Positions 13,065 through 13,455 of a stretch of DNA of 13,455 nt are shown piece after piece. Under the pieces are notes generated by a model. It did no database searches and had not been told where the DNA came from. It worked only from the letters and a program-made list of their open reading frames with translations. The DNA lies in assembly GCA_045613165.1 (NCBI GenBank), contig JAZLAK010000111.1, positions 1 to 13,455 on the forward strand. The letters are read 5' to 3'. Source of the stretch: UMGS1124 sp045613165 (lineage in GTDB: Bacteria > Bacillota_I > Bacilli_A > RF39 > UBA660). The translations under genes were made by a program, and so were the position numbers. Position 1 is the stretch's first letter. Each line of letters opens with the position of its first letter.

Positions 13065-13455
13065 ATGGAAATTACATCTTTGAAGTTATTTAATTTTAGA
13101 AATTTTGATACTTTAGAGTTAAATTTTTCTCCAAATAAAAATATTATCATAGGTAATAATGGAATGGGAAAGACAAATATTGTTGAAGCAATATTTGTTT
13201 TAGGCTTAACTAAGTCTTTTAGAACTAATGATGATGATATTTTAGTTAAAGAAAATAATACTTTATATAAAATAGAAGGTAATGTTAAATCTTCTTTTGT
13301 TAACAATTATAAAATTGTATATCAAGATGGTGTTAAAGTTGTAAAAATTAATAATAATAAAATAAATAAATTTAGTGATTATATTTCAAATATTAATGTT
13401 ATTTTATTTAGTTTAAATGATTTGAAATTAATTAAAGATACTCCTAGTACTAGAA
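13065..13455 (+). CDS. recF: DNA replication and repair protein RecF (N-terminal part, cut by the window edge)
   Basis: SMC-like ATPase that loads RecA with RecO and RecR at single-strand gaps. The first 130 codons are present: MEITSLKLFNFRNFD, the Walker A loop GNNGMGKTN (30–38) followed by IVEAIFVLG, and the SFR block (51–53) are typical. The last visible residues, LIKDTPSTR, correspond to the family segment just before RR.FLD. AGAGGG (13053–13058) is six bases upstream of the ATG. It lies in the normal dnaA–dnaN–recF order, but with its own predicted promoter, as a ComK gene intervenes. The reading frame is intact up to the edge. Confidence 0.96.
   Translation, partial: MEITSLKLFNFRNFDTLELNFSPNKNIIIGNNGMGKTNIVEAIFVLGLTKSFRTNDDDILVKENNTLYKIEGNVKSSFVNNYKIVYQDGVKVVKINNNKINKFSDYISNINVILFSLNDLKLIKDTPSTR

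Noticed and set aside
13061..13306. 81-residue minus-strand frame at the right edge
   Set aside because: It is antisense to the RecF start, whose Walker A motif and ribosome-binding site are clear.
1..13455. parS sites for ParB (TGTTNCACGTGAAACA)
   Set aside because: No CACGTG core was found by reading; only the Noc-type palindrome at 7362–7383 is present.
1..13455. CRISPR arrays, tRNA or rRNA genes, insertion sequences, prophage
   Set aside because: No regularly spaced repeats, cloverleaf-forming sequences, transposase motifs or flanking repeats were seen.
1..13455. Mycoplasma genetic code (TGA as Trp)
   Set aside because: TGA ends mnmG, rsmG and rnpA at expected positions, and tryptophans are encoded by TGG.

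Overview
The window is the chromosomal replication-origin region of a very AT-rich, low-GC Gram-positive bacterium. The gene order noc–rsmG–mnmG–mnmE–jag–yidC–rnpA–rpmH / oriC / dnaA–dnaN–(comK)–recF is the classic Bacilli origin neighbourhood. TGA is used as a stop (mnmG, rsmG and rnpA all end in it), so the standard bacterial code applies and not the Mycoplasma code. A class A penicillin-binding protein shows a peptidoglycan wall. The base composition, noc and comK together suggest an uncultured, walled member of the Bacilli near the Mollicutes/Erysipelotrichia. That placement is inference; the gene families are clear.

Left edge (1–2264): the start of an unrecognised small minus-strand gene, running off the window, diverges from a TTG-initiated class A PBP on the plus strand. 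The PBP converges on noc through a shared hairpin.

Left arm (2257–9506, all minus strand): three transcription blocks can be inferred. rpmH–rnpA–yidC–jag makes ribosomal protein L34, the RNase P protein, the membrane insertase and its RNA-binding partner, and ends in a strong terminator at 7448–7475. mnmE–mnmG–rsmG (tRNA wobble-uridine and 16S rRNA modification) starts from its own extended –10 promoter. noc, a ParB-family nucleoid-occlusion protein, has its own promoter. A perfect 22-bp palindrome with core ATTTCCCGGGAAAT lies just upstream of mnmE. It matches the known Noc-binding site, so the window holds both a Noc protein and a cognate site.

Origin (9507–9816 and 11161–11287): clusters of AT-shifted DnaA boxes lie upstream of dnaA and between dnaA and dnaN, giving a bipartite origin like that of Bacillus subtilis.

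Right arm (9817–13455, all plus strand): dnaA, then dnaN with two tandem terminators, then a 150-residue protein that I recognise as a short ComK (competence master regulator), then the start of recF. ComK sits where Bacilli usually carry the small S4-domain gene yaaA. This placement, and the loss of the C-terminal part that carries the MecA recognition motif, is the most unusual aspect of the window. All genes except the PBP are co-oriented with replication forks leaving the origin. No tRNA, rRNA, CRISPR array, insertion sequence or prophage is seen.
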